NCBI RefSeq assembly: GCF_947179515.1
Contig: NC_067477.1
Coordinates: 130,145,896 to 130,209,895 of the forward strand
Source of the DNA: Apodemus sylvaticus
Taxonomy: Eukaryota > Chordata > Mammalia > Rodentia > Muridae
DNA length: 64,000 bases
Direction of reading: 5' to 3'
The notes beneath the pieces are model-generated. The model had not been told where the DNA came from and searched no databases. It saw only the letters and a program-made list of their open reading frames with translations. Positions 1-12,282 of the stretch are shown here, piece after piece; the first letter of the stretch is position 1, and the number at the start of each line of letters is the position of its first letter. The position numbers and the translations under genes are program-made.

Positions 1-921
1 AAGGGGAGGTAGTTGTATATATGGTGTCTGAATTGCCTCACCTTCATACAAATGTCATGCTCTCAGGGGAGTTTCACGCTACCTCTGGAAATTAGCTATT
101 AGGATTATTCAATGAGGTCCTAAGATATCAAGACATGGGAAAATAAAATGTGAGTTTAATATACATATAATTCTGTTTTAATACTTTGTGGTGTTATGGA
201 GCATCACGAATAAACAACACACCTGCAACAATAAAGTTAACAGCCTATGAGGGAATAGCTCTCTGCATATTGCTTTTACTAGATGATTTGAGATAGTTTC
301 CAGGAGTGTTAACTTGGACAAATGCCTCTATAAAATCATGAAAACTCCTACTACATCTTTCTTATGTTAATTCCAAAAACCATCAAGAGTACATGTGTAG
401 GTGAACAAATGGCTTGTTTCTCACCCAAGTGAGGGTTCTCTGAGAAACTGCTGGCTGTCACAGCGAGAGAGTATTAAAAAGAGTTAATGACTACAGTGGG
501 GCTCACTTTGTCAAATGATGCTGGAAAGCATCCCCAAATCTGGAAGCTGGTATGAGCACGTGCTGTAGTAAAATGGCATTGGTGTTACAACTCTCTATCC
601 ATGACCTTTATCTGTAGAGCAATAGATGGAGTATTGGAGAATGGGAAGTAGTAGCCACAGCATTCGTTGTATAAGGGAGGTGTTTCACATGTGCTTCCAT
701 GACTTGAATTACATAAATATTTTTTCTGTGTCTAACCATAATTATAAAACAGTCCTATATTTTCAGTGATCCATAGTTGTCACAGAGGCTCATTTGCTTT
801 GAATCTTATTGTTAAGCAGCTCTGAAGCTTCTGTAAGTGTGTGATACAGACAGACATCAATCAAACCCAGATAGGACAACAACAATACACAAAAAATGAG
901 GCCATTCAAGAACAGGTAGCC
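1..921. other. Unrecognised AT-rich DNA
   Basis: No gene, RNA gene or repeat that I recognise. Short frames are interrupted by stops on both strands. Confidence 0.6.
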
Positions 922-1016
922 CAGTGTTTCTTTATCTTCCTAATGGTGTGACCCTTTAATACAGTTCATTGTGTTGTTTATGTTGGGGTGTCCCCCAACC
1001 ATAAAATTATTTTTTT
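922..1016. mobile_element. URR1-type hAT (Charlie) DNA transposon, first part
   Basis: The segment opens with CAGTGTTTCTTTATCTTCC and continues with the 'accctttaatacagttc' and 'cccccaaccataaaatt' blocks typical of the small non-autonomous rodent URR1 elements. The matching end lies at 3339-3452, so one element has been split by the L1 between them. The terminus fits a hAT/Charlie inverted repeat (CAGTGGTTCTCAACC type) with some decay. It has no coding capacity. I could not find a clean 8-bp target duplication. The family name is from memory. Confidence 0.7.
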
Positions 1017-3338
1017 TTAATTTTATTCGACATAATTTTATTTAAATTTCAAATGAGTTCCCCTTTTCTGGTCCCCCACTCCCCGAAAGTCCCTCTGTTC
1101 TCCCACCCATCCCTTCCCACTTCCCTGTTCTGGTTTTGTCTTATACTGCTACACTAAGTCTTTCCAGAACTAGGGGCCACTCCTCTGTTCTTTTTGTACC
1201 TCATTGGATGTGTGGATTATGTTTTGGGTATTCCAGTTTTCCAGGCTAATATCCTATTATTAGTGAGTGCATACCATGATTGATCTTTTGAGACTGGGTT
1301 ACCTCACTTAGTATGATGTTCTCCAGCTCCATCCATTTCCCTAAGAATTTCATGAATTCATTGTTTCTAATGGCTGAATAGTACTCAATTGTGTATATAT
1401 ACCACATGTTTTGTATCCATTCTTCTGTTGAGGGATACCTGTGTTCTTTCCAGCTTCTGGCTATTATAAATAGGGCTGCCATGAACATAGTGGAGCATAT
1501 ATCCTTATTACATGCTGGGGAATCCTCTGGGCATATGCTCAGGAGTGGTATAGCAGGATCTTTCGGACATGACATGCCCAGTTTTCTGAGGAACTGCCAG
1601 ACTGATTTCCAGAGTGGTTGTACTAATTTGCAACCCCACCAGCAGTGGAGGAGTGTTCCTCTTTCTACACATCCTTGCCAACACCTGCTGTCTCCTGAGT
1701 TTTTAATCTTAGCCATTCTGACTGGTGTAAGGTGAAATCTCAGGGTTGTTTTGATTTGCATTTCCCTGATGACTAGTGAAGTTGAGCATTTTTTAAGATG
1801 TTTCTCCACCATCCGAAGTTCTTCAGGTGAGAATTCCTTGTTTAACTCTGTACCCCATTTTTAATAGGGTTATTTGGTTTTCTGGGGTCTAACTTCTTGA
1901 GTTCTTTGTATATATTGGATATTAGCCCTCTATCTGATGTAGGGTTGGTGAAGAATTTTTCCCAATTTGTTGGTTGCCGATTTGTCCTTTTGATGGTGTC
2001 CTTCGCTTTACAGAAACTTTGTAATTTTATGAGGTCCCATTTGTCAATTCTTGATCTTAGAGCATAAGCTATTGGTGTTCTGTTAAGAAACTTTCCCCCC
2101 GTACCTATGTCCTCAAGGGTCTTCCCCAGTTTCTTTTCTATTAGCTTCAGAGTGTCTGGCTTTATGTGGAGGTACTTGATCCATTTGGACTTGAGCTTAG
2201 TACAAGGAGACAAGGATGGATCAATTTGCATTCTTCTGCATGCTGACCTCCAGTTGGACCAGCAACATTTGTTGAAAAGGCTATCTTTTTTCCATTGGAT
2301 GTTTTCAGCCCCTTTGTCGAGGATCAAGTGGCCATAGGTGTGTGGGTTCATTTCTGGATCTTCAATCCTGTTCCATTGATCTGCCTGCCTGTCACTGTAC
2401 CAATACCATGCAGTTTTTAACACTATTGCTCGGTAATATTGCTTGAGGTCAGGGATACTGATTCCCCCAGAATTTCTTTTGTTGTTTAGAATAGTTTTAG
2501 CTATCCTTGGTTTTTTTTATTCCAGATGAATTTGAGAATTGCTCTTTCTAACTCTATGAAGAATTGAGTTGGGATTTTGATGTGTATTGTGTTGAATTTG
2601 TATATTGCTTTTGGCAAAATGGCCATTTTAACTATATTAATCCTGCCGCCTATGAGCATGGGAGGTTTTTCCATTTTTTGAGGTCTTCTTCTATTTCCTT
2701 CTTCAGAGTCTTGAAGTTCTTGTCATAGAGATCTTTCACATGTTTGGTAAGAGTCACCCCAAGATACTTTATATTGTTTGTGGCTATTGTGAAGGGTGTC
2801 ATTTCCCTAATTTCTTGCTCAGCCTGCTTATCCTTTGAGTATAGGAAGGCTAATGATTTGCTTGAGTTGATTTTATAACCTGCCACTTTTTTGTTTATCA
2901 GCTGTAGGAGTTCTCTAGTGGAGTTTTTTGGGTCACTTAGGTAGACTATCATATCATCTGCAAATAATGATAGTTTGACTTCTTCCTTTCCAATTTGTAT
3001 CCCTTTGACCTCCTTATGTTGTCTGATTGCCTGAGCTAGTACCTCAAGTACAATATTGAAAAGATAAGGAGAAAGGGAGCAGCCCTTTCTAGTCCCTGAT
3101 TTTAGTGGGATTGCTTCAAGTTTCTCTCCATTTAGTTTGATGCTGACTACCGGTTTGCTGTATATTGCTTTTACTGTGTTTAGGTATGGGCCTTGAATTC
3201 CTGTTTTTTCCAAGACTTTAAGCATGAAAGGATGCTGAATTTTTTCAAATGCTTTTTCAGCATCCAATGAAATGACCATGTGGTTTCTTTCTTTGAGTTT
3301 GTTTATGTAGTGGATTGCATTGATGGATTTCCATATGG
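1017..3338 (-). mobile_element. LINE-1, 5'-truncated, rat-type
   Basis: A non-LTR retrotransposon read on the minus strand. The T-rich left edge (1008-1020) is the complement of its A tail. About 230 bp of 3'UTR follows, then ORF2 from its C-terminus back into the reverse transcriptase domain, ending near 3338, so the 5' half (ORF1, endonuclease, promoter) is absent. It sits inside a URR1 element whose halves flank it. Compared with the URR1 layout I remember, about 30 bp of target are missing, so the insertion may have deleted target sequence. It closely resembles the copy at 30774-32498 in sequence and orientation. Confidence 0.93.
1246..3336 (-). pseudogene. L1 ORF2 remnant: reverse transcriptase and C-terminal domain
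   Basis: ORF2 makes the reverse transcriptase that copies L1 RNA at a nicked target. Three broken frames remain. Frame 2650-3279 carries RT motif A (SLDAEKAFE) and the catalytic FADD box (complement of 2953-2958 encodes DD). Frame 1842-2423 carries the connecting region (TAWYWYSDRQ, RIDKWDLIKLQSF). Frame 1246-1812 carries the cysteine-rich C-terminal segment (CWQGC ... HCWWGC) and ends LIIGY before the stop. Two codons are missing just after the FADD region ([13 protein letters not shown], against [15 protein letters not shown] in the copy at 23-28 kb). Frame breaks between the segments make it non-functional. Confidence 0.92.
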
Positions 3339-3452
3339 GACTGTTGTCAATTTTAAAGAAAAATATATGATAAGCAGTTTATCTGATATTCGATCCCTGT
3401 GATAGAGTCTTTGAGGATCAAAGATTTTGCAACACACAGGTTAAGAACCAGT
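3339..3452. mobile_element. URR1-type hAT transposon, second part
   Basis: Continues the element interrupted at 1016. It carries the 'atctgatattcgatccctg' block and ends in ACACAGGTTAAGAACCAGT, a decayed complement of the left terminus. Separated from its partner by the L1 insertion. Non-coding. Confidence 0.7.
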
Positions 3453-4014
3453 AGCTTAGCTAAGCAGTGAGGTTAATGGTGATGCCTATAGGGTATTGGG
3501 GAAAACTTACTTCTGGATAATGAGTGATTCTAAGACAGCTATATTATGAAAAATTCTATTCTATCATGGATAACACCACATCAATGCTATATCTCTGAAG
3601 CTTTCTCCACACATTTTGGGAAGTTTAACTGGCCTGAATACCCTCCCAAGAAATTATTTAGTACTTTTTTAACTGTGAGGAAGGATTCCTGACCATCAAT
3701 GGTTTTCTTATTGCTCTCAATCTTATGATCCAGGCGGGAGGAAAAGCTTCCAATGAGAGTATGTAACTGCACAACTACAGGAGGGTTAGGCCAGCTCTTG
3801 GACTTGCAGTTGCTGGAGGATGCTTCTATGGCACTAGATCATTTGAAGCACTAAACCTATTCACACGTAAGATAAATAGCTAATTCTTATTGGTGATGAA
3901 AACTGACATTCACAAAAATCAATATAAATATTGCATTATAGTGTTTTTATAACTTGTTTGAGTATAAAAAAATAGGTGTTTGTTGAGTGTTCAGCCAAAA
4001 AAAATGGGAACACT
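3453..4014. other. Unrecognised DNA
   Basis: No coding potential or repeat that I can name. The open frame at 3587-3772 (minus) is short and resembles nothing known to me. Confidence 0.5.
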
Positions 4015-4502
4015 ACTTCACTCTTAACCTTGAGACTCAGGGAACATTATAGAGTAAGGGGTGGAAAAAAAGCATAAGAGTTGAATCATGAGGAACATTG
4101 CTTTTGAATGTTGTTTTTAAGGTTAAGATATGACCTTTGCACCCATGACCTTACTGCAGCTCTGGCTATCTGCACAAGAACATACCAGTTAGCATTTAAT
4201 GATAGATAGGGGGAGGGGTTTAATGAGGTGCCACCCTAAATGAAGAGTTATTGACAGTCCATTACTGCTGGGAAGTAGGAGGGCTATCATCAGTGTTAAA
4301 TATGGCCACTGGTAGGTTTTCCTATTCAGTGATGGGCCCCATAAGTATGAGCACAGGAATAACACTAACTAGACTCAAGTTATAAAATAATATGGATATT
4401 AGGTATCTGTGATATATGAGGCATTTTTGAGAAGGTAGTAAAGGGAGGATACAATGAATACCCTGTATACATATACAAAATTGTCAAAGAGTAGACAAAA
4501 TA
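4015..4502 (+). mobile_element. Old rodent L1 (Lx-like) 3'UTR
   Basis: Reads like the tail of an old rodent L1. In order it has a 'gctcaggaaacattat' type block, an acccatgaccttactgcagc block, a 'gctatctgcacaagaacat' block, a 'gccaccctaaatgaagag' block and an end resembling 'acatatacaaaattgtcaaa' before an A-rich finish. Only the 3'UTR is present and it has diverged strongly. The exact subfamily cannot be set by eye. Confidence 0.72.
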
Positions 4503-5963
4503 CTAAGACCTAAATATTGTAGTAACAAGTACTGAACTTTCTTCTTAGGAAAAACGCTAAGCTATGTGCTTATGTCTGACCACAAAATCTTTGTCATTAG
4601 ATTATTTTGTTTATATGGTTAAAACTCTGATATTTACTCACAGGTAAAAACAGCAACAACAAAAGTAGAAAAGTATGAAAACTGAGGCATAACTCAGCCA
4701 GCCCACGGTCAGCTGGGACTGTGGGCATTGGTTTCCTTTTCCCCACTCATCCAGGCCATGAAAAGTCACAAGTCTTGCTTTTGGTATTACAAATAAATCC
4801 TAGTAGAAAACCTGAGAAAGTAGATAATGCACACATATGAGATTTGTAAATACATAATATTGCTAATCCTCTGAAGACTTCATCAAAGTAGTATTGTTCC
4901 AATCCAAAATTGAGCATGTTCTCATAAAACCAATATTGGAGCCAGATCTGTTAGATTTTTAATTTTTTTCATATTATACTTGTTCTTAACATGAAATTGC
5001 ATTATTTTCACTCAATACAGGGACTTTTCTTCAAATTAACAAGGGACAATAGGTAATATGCTAGAATATATACATATGTCCAAGTAATTAAATGATAAGT
5101 ATAATGCTACTTTCTTAGAAATTATCAAGTAAATAAAAACTATTGCTATTCAATCAGCATGCAATAAAATGCCTAAATGTGTGGCTCATATTCTATAATT
5201 AAAGGATCTGTAATTAAAGTAGTGACTAAGACACTTCCTTTTAGAAACCGCAGGAGGCCACTACCACTAATTCATTTAAGATTTCATTGAATTTGGAAAC
5301 AATGTAGAAAGCCCTGGGTGTTGACAGTTTCTTTGTGAATTGTGGCTACAATTACAGTACAAATACAATTCAGAACAGGCACTCCCTATTGATGGCACTT
5401 GACTACCAATGGTTGTCTTCAAGTTCAAGCTTTGATAGATTCTAATCACATAAAATTCAACCCCTTAAATCTGATAAATACTCAAGTTGCCCCATTTTGA
5501 CCTGTGATAAACTCACATACAGATCTTATAAATATTATTCTTTACCTCACTAGAGATTAACTGACTTTTTTTTTTTATTAAATCTCTGTAAATAGATCTA
5601 CAAAACTTTGGTTAACTTGATTTACAACTTCATTTAACCTTCTCTTTATAAAATCCTAAGGTTGGAGGTCCAATCTCACATTGATCCAAAATTATGAGAA
5701 ACACTCTTCTTCATCATCCTTCCTTCAACTCACTGATTGCACAGATATTCTGCAATTACCTGTCCAAGCACAAGCCCTGACAGAAAGGCCTTTGCTTCAT
5801 AGGCTCTGAGATTCCTGTAGATACTACAGTCAAGCATGTTTCCTACATCAGGAGACCTCTTCCTTTCAGTACTCTCTTTTGAATTCATTTGCTTTCTCCC
5901 CAAGTTGGGTTTTTCACTTAAAATTTCAGATACTATGACTTCCTGATTATCAAATAAGATTTA
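4503..5963. other. Unrecognised AT-rich DNA
   Basis: Both strands are dense in stops. There is a run of ten or so T at about 5568-5577, and nothing else that I can name. Confidence 0.5.
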
Positions 5964-6046
5964 AAGCCAGCACGTAGGAGTTAGAAGCGAGAGAATAGAA
6001 AGCCAGAGGCCAATCTAGTTTACAAATTGAGACCCTGCATCAAAAG
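5964..6046 (+). mobile_element. Degenerate B1 (7SL-derived) SINE fragment
   Basis: The order 'gccagcac-taggag', 'gagaatag', 'gccagaggccaatctagttt' and 'gagaccctgcatcaaaaga' follows the middle and 3' part of a B1/proto-B1 element. The 5' promoter part is missing. Divergence is high, so this is an old copy. Confidence 0.6.
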
Positions 6047-8023
6047 ACATGCAGATGATCACCTTGGAACCATGCTGTTCTGGTATAATAATAAGACAAA
6101 GACAAATGGAATTTTCCTGAATTTATTTAATTCATCTCAGTAAATTTGAAACTCATCCTCTCAAGTAACCTTCTATAAATTGTACTGTGTATTAAAATTT
6201 CACTCTTTGAAATTGCAGAGTAGACAATATCATTCTATCACTCTTCAAGAATAAACCAGAAAAACAAAACAAAACACTGCTGAAATCTCTTGGTAAAGTG
6301 AAAATGTAGATGTTGGTACAAATTAAATATGGCACAACCTCTGTGGCTGCCAATCTAAGTCATTAAATCGATACGAACTGGCTTTTTATATGTGCTTGGT
6401 GCTGTGAATAAACAAAAACTGTTCATAAAACACAATAATATAAAAATAGGCGTCATTGATATCATCATTGATAGACAGGAGGCATGTGATATGGTATTAG
6501 TGGAGTCTACAAAGTTTCAAATGCAATATTAATCACTTTCACATAAATCACTTAATCTTCTAAATGAGCAACATCATCTGTTCCCCATCCCCCACCCCAA
6601 TTACTGGACTATGCATGCTAAAAAGGAACATACAACTATCATTCCCTCCTAGCCACTTGCTCAAGCAGACAGTGAGCATGAGACATGTTAGGTCATTTGC
6701 TACATTTGGATGAATATAGTGTTAAAATACTCCACAGTGACTCATATCTAGAAAGGCTAACATTTTACACACAAACAAATGGATTTAAAGAAAGTATTCT
6801 ATAAACAAATGGGTCTTGGCTAGCAAATATAATTGGATTTTTGTTTACTTGAAAAAAAGAAGTTCTGAGAGTATAGATATCCTATAGTAAAAAAGCTACT
6901 TTAAATGCTAAAATACTAAAAGGCTACAGAAAAAGTATTGCTAGCATGCTCTTCCTTGACATTAATTTTGTGGAAGATATCAAAATTATTTCCATGGAAA
7001 TATAGTTTTCTTTAAGCAATGAGGGCTGTCTATCTGACATATAAAGAACAATCTATTTGTCATGAGATGTGTAGATATAGGTAAAAGAAATGATAAGTTA
7101 TTTGGGAATAATTATTAATATTAAAATGTGAGCAAATACTTTAATAAAATATAAAAAGAATATTAGATACTCTAAGTTGAATTTGATGTGACTTCTGCAG
7201 ATGAGGTACATGTATATGTGCTTAACTATATTACAATATTTTGGTTTAAGTACCCAAGTGTTGCATCATACCCTCAAAATATTATATATTCTTTCCCCTT
7301 TTGGAACCTGTTGTCTATTAAAGATGACATGCCACAGTAAATAGTGTTATATTAAAGCATCTTATTAAGAAATTATGGGTAGTCCAGACAGATGACTTGC
7401 TGATGAAATGGAGTAAAAAGGGATAGAAAAGGCAAGTTTAATTGAAACAGAAACAACTAGTAAAATATACACCAGTCTCTGGCTGATGTCAAATAGGTCC
7501 TTTAATAAGGTATGTTCACATCTATTCTTCTAATGGTATAATATAGGGTAACTTCTATTTATTGTTTGTATTGCTGAGAAAGACAGCAAAGAAAGTGCAG
7601 AAGCTATGAAAAATACTAGAATTGTTTGAGAAAGGGAATCTGTTTGACCACTGTGTTAGTATGTCTCGTTATTTAACTCTTCTGAAATTCCTTCTTTTAA
7701 TCCTCACTGAAGATACAATAAGCTTAAATACAGATATAATTAGTTTTAAAAAGCAAGAGATAATAAATGCTTATGAAATGCCCATTATGGATATAAGTAG
7801 GTACTAAGCATTCAGTAAGCCAGGGGTGTATTATTATTATTCATTTATTATTATTTATTATTATTATTTGCTGAATTTACTTTAGAAGTCAGCAGATAAA
7901 TTAATAAAACTAAGGAAAAAACCTCCAGGGTACCTAATAGACTTTTTTCATATCCAAGAGAAATCAGTTGCAATCCATGAAAAGCATAGACATTGTCCAG
8001 AACTCAGATGGTGGCTAACTTGG
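6047..8023. other. Unrecognised AT-rich DNA with a TTA-rich tract
   Basis: No gene seen. The only clear structure is an imperfect (ATT)n tract at 7830-7869. The frame at 7622-7807 is short and has no recognisable product. Confidence 0.5.
7830..7869. repeat. Imperfect (ATT)n microsatellite
   Basis: Repeated ATT/TTA triplets with single-base interruptions over about 40 bp. Confidence 0.85.
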
Positions 8024-8598
8024 TCACTAGCTTAGGTTCCTTTTGGTTGTTGTGATTTAAAATATCATGACAAAGGTTTGGAGAGAGAGAAATAGTTCAG
8101 CATTGAAGAGCACTGGCTGCTGTTCTCTTAGAGGTGTTGGGTTCTATTCCTTGCACCCACATGGCAGCTTGCAACTGTCTGCAATTCCAGTTCCAGAGGA
8201 TCTGATACCCTCACACCAATTCACATAAACTAAACTTAAAATCAAATATCCTGTAAAAGCAATTTATGGAAAATATTTACAAACTAAATTGGAAAAAATG
8301 TTTTATTTCACTCCAGAGTCTAAGGACAAATCATCATGGTGGATCACCGAGACTGCAGGAGCTTAAAGCAAATGGTCTCCTTACCATCCACTGCCCAAGC
8401 AAAGAGCAGCCAAGCATGCTGCCGCTCAGCCTCCACTTGCCAGTCGTGCAGTCCAGGATCCCAGTCAGGGAATGGATTTACCTGTGGGGTGAGTCTTCCC
8501 CCCTCAATTACCATAATTAAAATAATCCTCTACGAGCATGCCAGAGGTCCATTTGCCAGGTGATTCTAGATTCATCCAAGTTGAACCTATCCATTACA
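8024..8598 (-). mobile_element. MT-family MaLR LTR, split by a B3 SINE
   Basis: In reverse orientation this resembles an MT-type (ERVL-MaLR) LTR. The 3' end lies at 8024-8075 ('ttgttgtgatttaaaatatc' is the reverse of the usual end) and the rest at about 8262-8598, with 'cagtccaggatcccagtcag', 'gagtcttcccccctcaatta' and 'aggtgattctagattcatcc'. The B3 SINE at 8076-8256 interrupts it, so the LTR is the older insertion. No internal retroviral sequence is present, which makes it a solo LTR or fragment. LTR edges are approximate. Confidence 0.65.
8076..8256 (+). mobile_element. B3 SINE
   Basis: A tRNA-derived rodent SINE. The head 'tagttcagcattgaagagc' keeps a weak A-box-like region, followed by a B-box-like 'gggttctattcc', then 'acccacatggcagcttgcaa' and 'tctgataccctcacacc', ending in an A-rich tail. 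It is inserted within an older LTR. Confidence 0.78.
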
Positions 8599-8885
8599 GA
8601 CCAGAAGCCACTACAGAGTGTAGCATAGGCCCTTTCATATTACAAAACATGAGAGCAAACATCAATGTGAGATAGAAGGATGGAGGCAACAAAGAGGAGT
8701 GCCACCAGAAAGCAGACATGACAAGCAGATTAGTGGCATAAGTTGTTGATTCTCAGGTTCTTTGCAACTTCTTTATTTCTTGTACAAAGACCTTCAACAC
8801 ACACCTGGTAAAGGCACTTAAATGTATACATTTTTATGAATTCTCAGGTTTTGCTATTTACTAGAGTCATATTAAATTATTTTAT

Positions 8886-9701
8886 GAAGGGGAACAGCAA
8901 TCAAAACCACCCTGAGATTTCATCTCACACCAGTCAGAATGGCTAAGATTAAAAACTCGGGACACAGTAGGTGTTGGCGAGGATGTGGAGAAAGAAGAAC
9001 ACTCCTCCACTGCTGGTGGGATTGCAAACTAGTACAACCACTCTGAAATCAGTCTGGCAGTTCCTCAGAAAACTGGGCATGACACTTCCAGAGTACCATG
9101 TTATACCACTCCTGGGCATATACCCAGAGGATTCCCCGGCATGCAAAAAAGACACATGCTCCACTATGCTCATAGCAGCCTTATTTATAATAGCCAGAAT
9201 CTGGAAATAACACAGATGTCCTTCAATGGAGGAATGGATACAGAAAATGTGGGATATTTACACAATGCAATATTACTCAGCAATTAGAAACAATGAATTC
9301 ACGAAATTCTTAGGCAAATGGTTGGAACTGGAAAATATCATCCTAAGTGAGGTAACCCAATCACAAAAAACAAACAAACAAACAAAAACCACACATTGAA
9401 TGTAGTCATTGATGAGTGGATATTAGCCCAGAAGCTCTGAATACCCAAGACACAATTCACATATCAAATGATTCCCAAGAAGAAGGAAGGAGAGGGCCCT
9501 GGTCCTGGAAAGGCTTGATGCGGCATTGTAGGGGAGTACCAGGACAGAGAAGTAGAGGGGGTTGATTGGGGAATGGGTGGAGAGAAGAGGGCTTATGGGA
9601 CATATGGGTAGGGGGGCAACCAGGAAAGGGAAAATCATTTGGAATGTAAACAAAGAATATAGAAAATTAAAAAAAGAAATTAAAAAGAATGGGAACAGCA
9701 A
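8886..9701 (+). mobile_element. Short 5'-truncated L1 with target-site duplication
   Basis: The element proper spans about 8901-9690. The sequence GGGAACAGCAA stands at 8890-8900 and again at 9691-9701. Extended to 8886-8900 and 9687-9701 it matches at 14 of 15 positions. The body carries the last ~170 codons of ORF2 with stops (CWWDC-like region translated from about 8995), then about 270 bp of 3'UTR and an A-rich end. A purine run with AAACAAACAAACAAACAAAA lies near 9370. No promoter or ORF1 remains, so it cannot move by itself. Confidence 0.9.
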
Positions 9702-10979
9702 CATTATCCAAAAACAAAACAAAACAGCAACAACAACAACAACACCCTCACTGTTTAGGAAACATTCTTCACAGCTGTAAAAAACTGGAGTTCACTTTTA
9801 TTTTAATGACATAAAATTCTTTGTGATTTCAGCCTTAAAATAAATACATTTTTCCTTCTTGCTGTGTTGTAGTAGGATAGACTAGGGATTGTTATTTAAG
9901 AACTCTTGTTTGTGGGATGACAATTATGCCACATGATTATATAATTTATCCTGATAGGTAGGAAGATATTTAAGATTTCTGAATTTATTTAAAGATGAGA
10001 TTGTATTTCCACAGCTAATACAAATTTACAAATTAGCTTGAAAATGTGAATAACAAGTGATGGTTTATGTAGCCAAGTCACACATGTGTATTGGATTCCT
10101 GTTGAGGGTATATTCATGATCTTGTTGATGAATGGCAGGAAATAATTTTCCTAAAGATTTGTCTTTGCAGAGCTCTCATATTGTAGATTTACTTTGAAAG
10201 AAATGTACATATGGTACTACTGAAACGGAAAATTTCAAAAACTATTTCTGATGTTTCAGAGTCTGTCAATTCCTATGCATCATGTCTTAGAACACAAAAG
10301 CATTTACATTGAACAAGAGGGATGCCTGCTCCAACAAGACCTCCATGCACTCTTTAAAAGACAAATGTTTCCTAAAATTGATTCACTCTTTCAATACAAC
10401 TCTTTTGGACTTGTTATCTGAAAAATGTTTCTGCCTGCTGTGTTAACTATGAATAGACATTTTTCTTGTAAAAAGTAAAATCTATAACTATTTTTAAAAG
10501 ATGAAACAAACAAAGTTGTTCAAAGACTGGGCTGGGCTGTACTTTCATACTACTTAAAACTACTTTTATAGACCATCTATACTATACCACAATTTTAATA
10601 AACATGAAAGGTACAAACGGTCATAAACTGCCCTGAAGGAGTTTAAGTATTACAGGTAAATGGGATATGTGTAATGAATGTAAAGTACTTCTGAAAACAA
10701 ACACACTAGCAACAGCAACAACAAAAAAATCCAAAAGTGAATATGCAAGACAGGAACTTTTGTGGGAAGTACTACAAGGATGAAAACACATCACATTTTA
10801 TCATACTTATTTTGTTTCATTGTTTATTTTAATATACAATTATAATTTCTATATTCAATTCAAGTCAAATGACATATCCATAAGTAACATTCACCAATTT
10901 AACTATGAACAATATTTCGCAGTCTTTACATTTTACCTTTTATTGCATTTTTAGTACTAATGTTTTATCATTGTAGGGG
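9702..10979. other. Unrecognised DNA
   Basis: Starts with an (AAC)n stretch at about 9714-9745. The rest is AT-rich with no frame or repeat that I recognise. Confidence 0.5.
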
Positions 10980-11310
10980 CTTTTTTTTTTTACTGAAACT
11001 AGATTATTCTTTCATACAATACATCTTTACCATAGGTTCCCCTCCCTCCACTGCCTCTCCCCAAGACCCACCTCCCTGCCTCTGTTTGTCTTCAGGAAAG
11101 AGAAGGCTTCCAATGACAACAACCAATTATGACAAAATAGGATGCATTAGACATGGCAAAAACATGGACAAGAAAAACCTAATGGAAGAAAAGTGTCCAA
11201 GAGCAGGTAGAAGAGTCAGAGACACACCTGCTCCCACTGGCAGCAGTTGCATAAAACACCAAGCTAACAGCCATCCTATGTACTCAAGACCTGCATCATA
11301 AAAATCCCAC
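10980..11310 (-). mobile_element. Old rodent L1 3'UTR fragment
   Basis: A T run at 10980-10991 (the complement of an A tail) is followed by 'ttctttcatacaatacatc', 'gttcccctccctccactgcc', 'gagtcagagacacacctgct' and 'caccaagctaacagccatcc'. These blocks are characteristic of an old rodent L1 tail read backwards. The open frame over 10960-11301 on the plus strand is a by-product, not a gene. Confidence 0.68.
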
Positions 11311-11544
11311 CCAGGACTGAAGAATCAGTAAACCTAGATAGAGCCAGTAAAGGAGCCTACTTCCCAACTTGCCAGAAGCTCTGCAGTGAGGAGAATGTCT
11401 CTTTCAGTTAACGAGGTTGGTCTGAGTCTGAGAGTGTGCCAACAGTCTCTACTGCTTATATAAGTTTGAGGATAGTGGGACATAGTGTATCTGGTCAGTT
11501 TCAGGGACTTCCTGAAACTTCTGAGTTGTTTACTTACTGACTCT
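11311..11544. other. Unrecognised DNA
   Basis: A short interval between two L1 tails with nothing that I can name. Confidence 0.45.
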
Positions 11545-12282
11545 TTTCTTACTATTTTTTTTATATTTTGAGAGTATAATACAATTTCATCATTTCCCCT
11601 TCCTTGTTCTTCCTCATCACCCTCTCATATACCTCTCTTTGCTGTCTTTCAAATTCATGACCTCTCTTTTTCATTGTTGTATGTACACGTATATGTATGT
11701 ATGTATGTATATATGCATGCATGCCTGTAAATATAGATGTAGATGTAGAGTAGATCTAAATCTAGATATGTATGTGTATGAATTGGACCTGTATAAATAT
11801 TTTTTATGTCTATGTATATGCATATATACCCTAAATACATAAATACAACCTACTAAGTCTGTATAATGTTAGTTATATGTAGGTTTTCAGGGATGGCCAT
11901 TTGGTACTGCTCTTACTCTCAAGTTTCCATAGTTTGCTTTAGTTCTTTGTGTAGTATTGGGGCCCAGTGGGCTTTCTTGTCTGCTTTGGTGTATCTATTG
12001 TTCTTCTTTCTCAGTTCATGTTTAGGCAGTAATGTTGGTAAGAACTTATGACTGTATCTTCTGAGGCTCTTAGGTGACACAATATGACAATGAACTTCTT
12101 GAAACTCTGGCTTACGATTATCCCATGTCCTCTTCTACAATGTTCCCTGAGTTTTAGTTACAGCAGTTGTGCAATAGATGTGACCACTGGGACTGGGCTC
12201 CATGACTCTGCATTTTAATTGGTTGTGGTTTCTGTAATAGCTGTTCCCCTAAGTCGAAAGCTAGGCTTCCCTTTCGAAAATC
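11545..12282 (-). mobile_element. Very old L1 3'UTR, first part (host of a nested L1)
   Basis: Blocks such as 'aatttcatcatttccccttc', 'ctttcaaattcatgacctct', 'tcagggatggccatttggta', 'catgtttaggcagtaatgtt' and 'gactgggctccatgactctg' belong to an old rodent L1 tail in reverse orientation. The same tail resumes at 13322 after an inserted L1. A TATG/TAGA-rich tract (11683-11850) lies within it. Confidence 0.68.
11683..11850. repeat. Degenerate (TATG)/(TAGATG) simple repeat
   Basis: Tandem TATG units, then TAGATG units, then loosely periodic TATGTA. The small open frames on both strands here come from this repeat. Confidence 0.8.
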
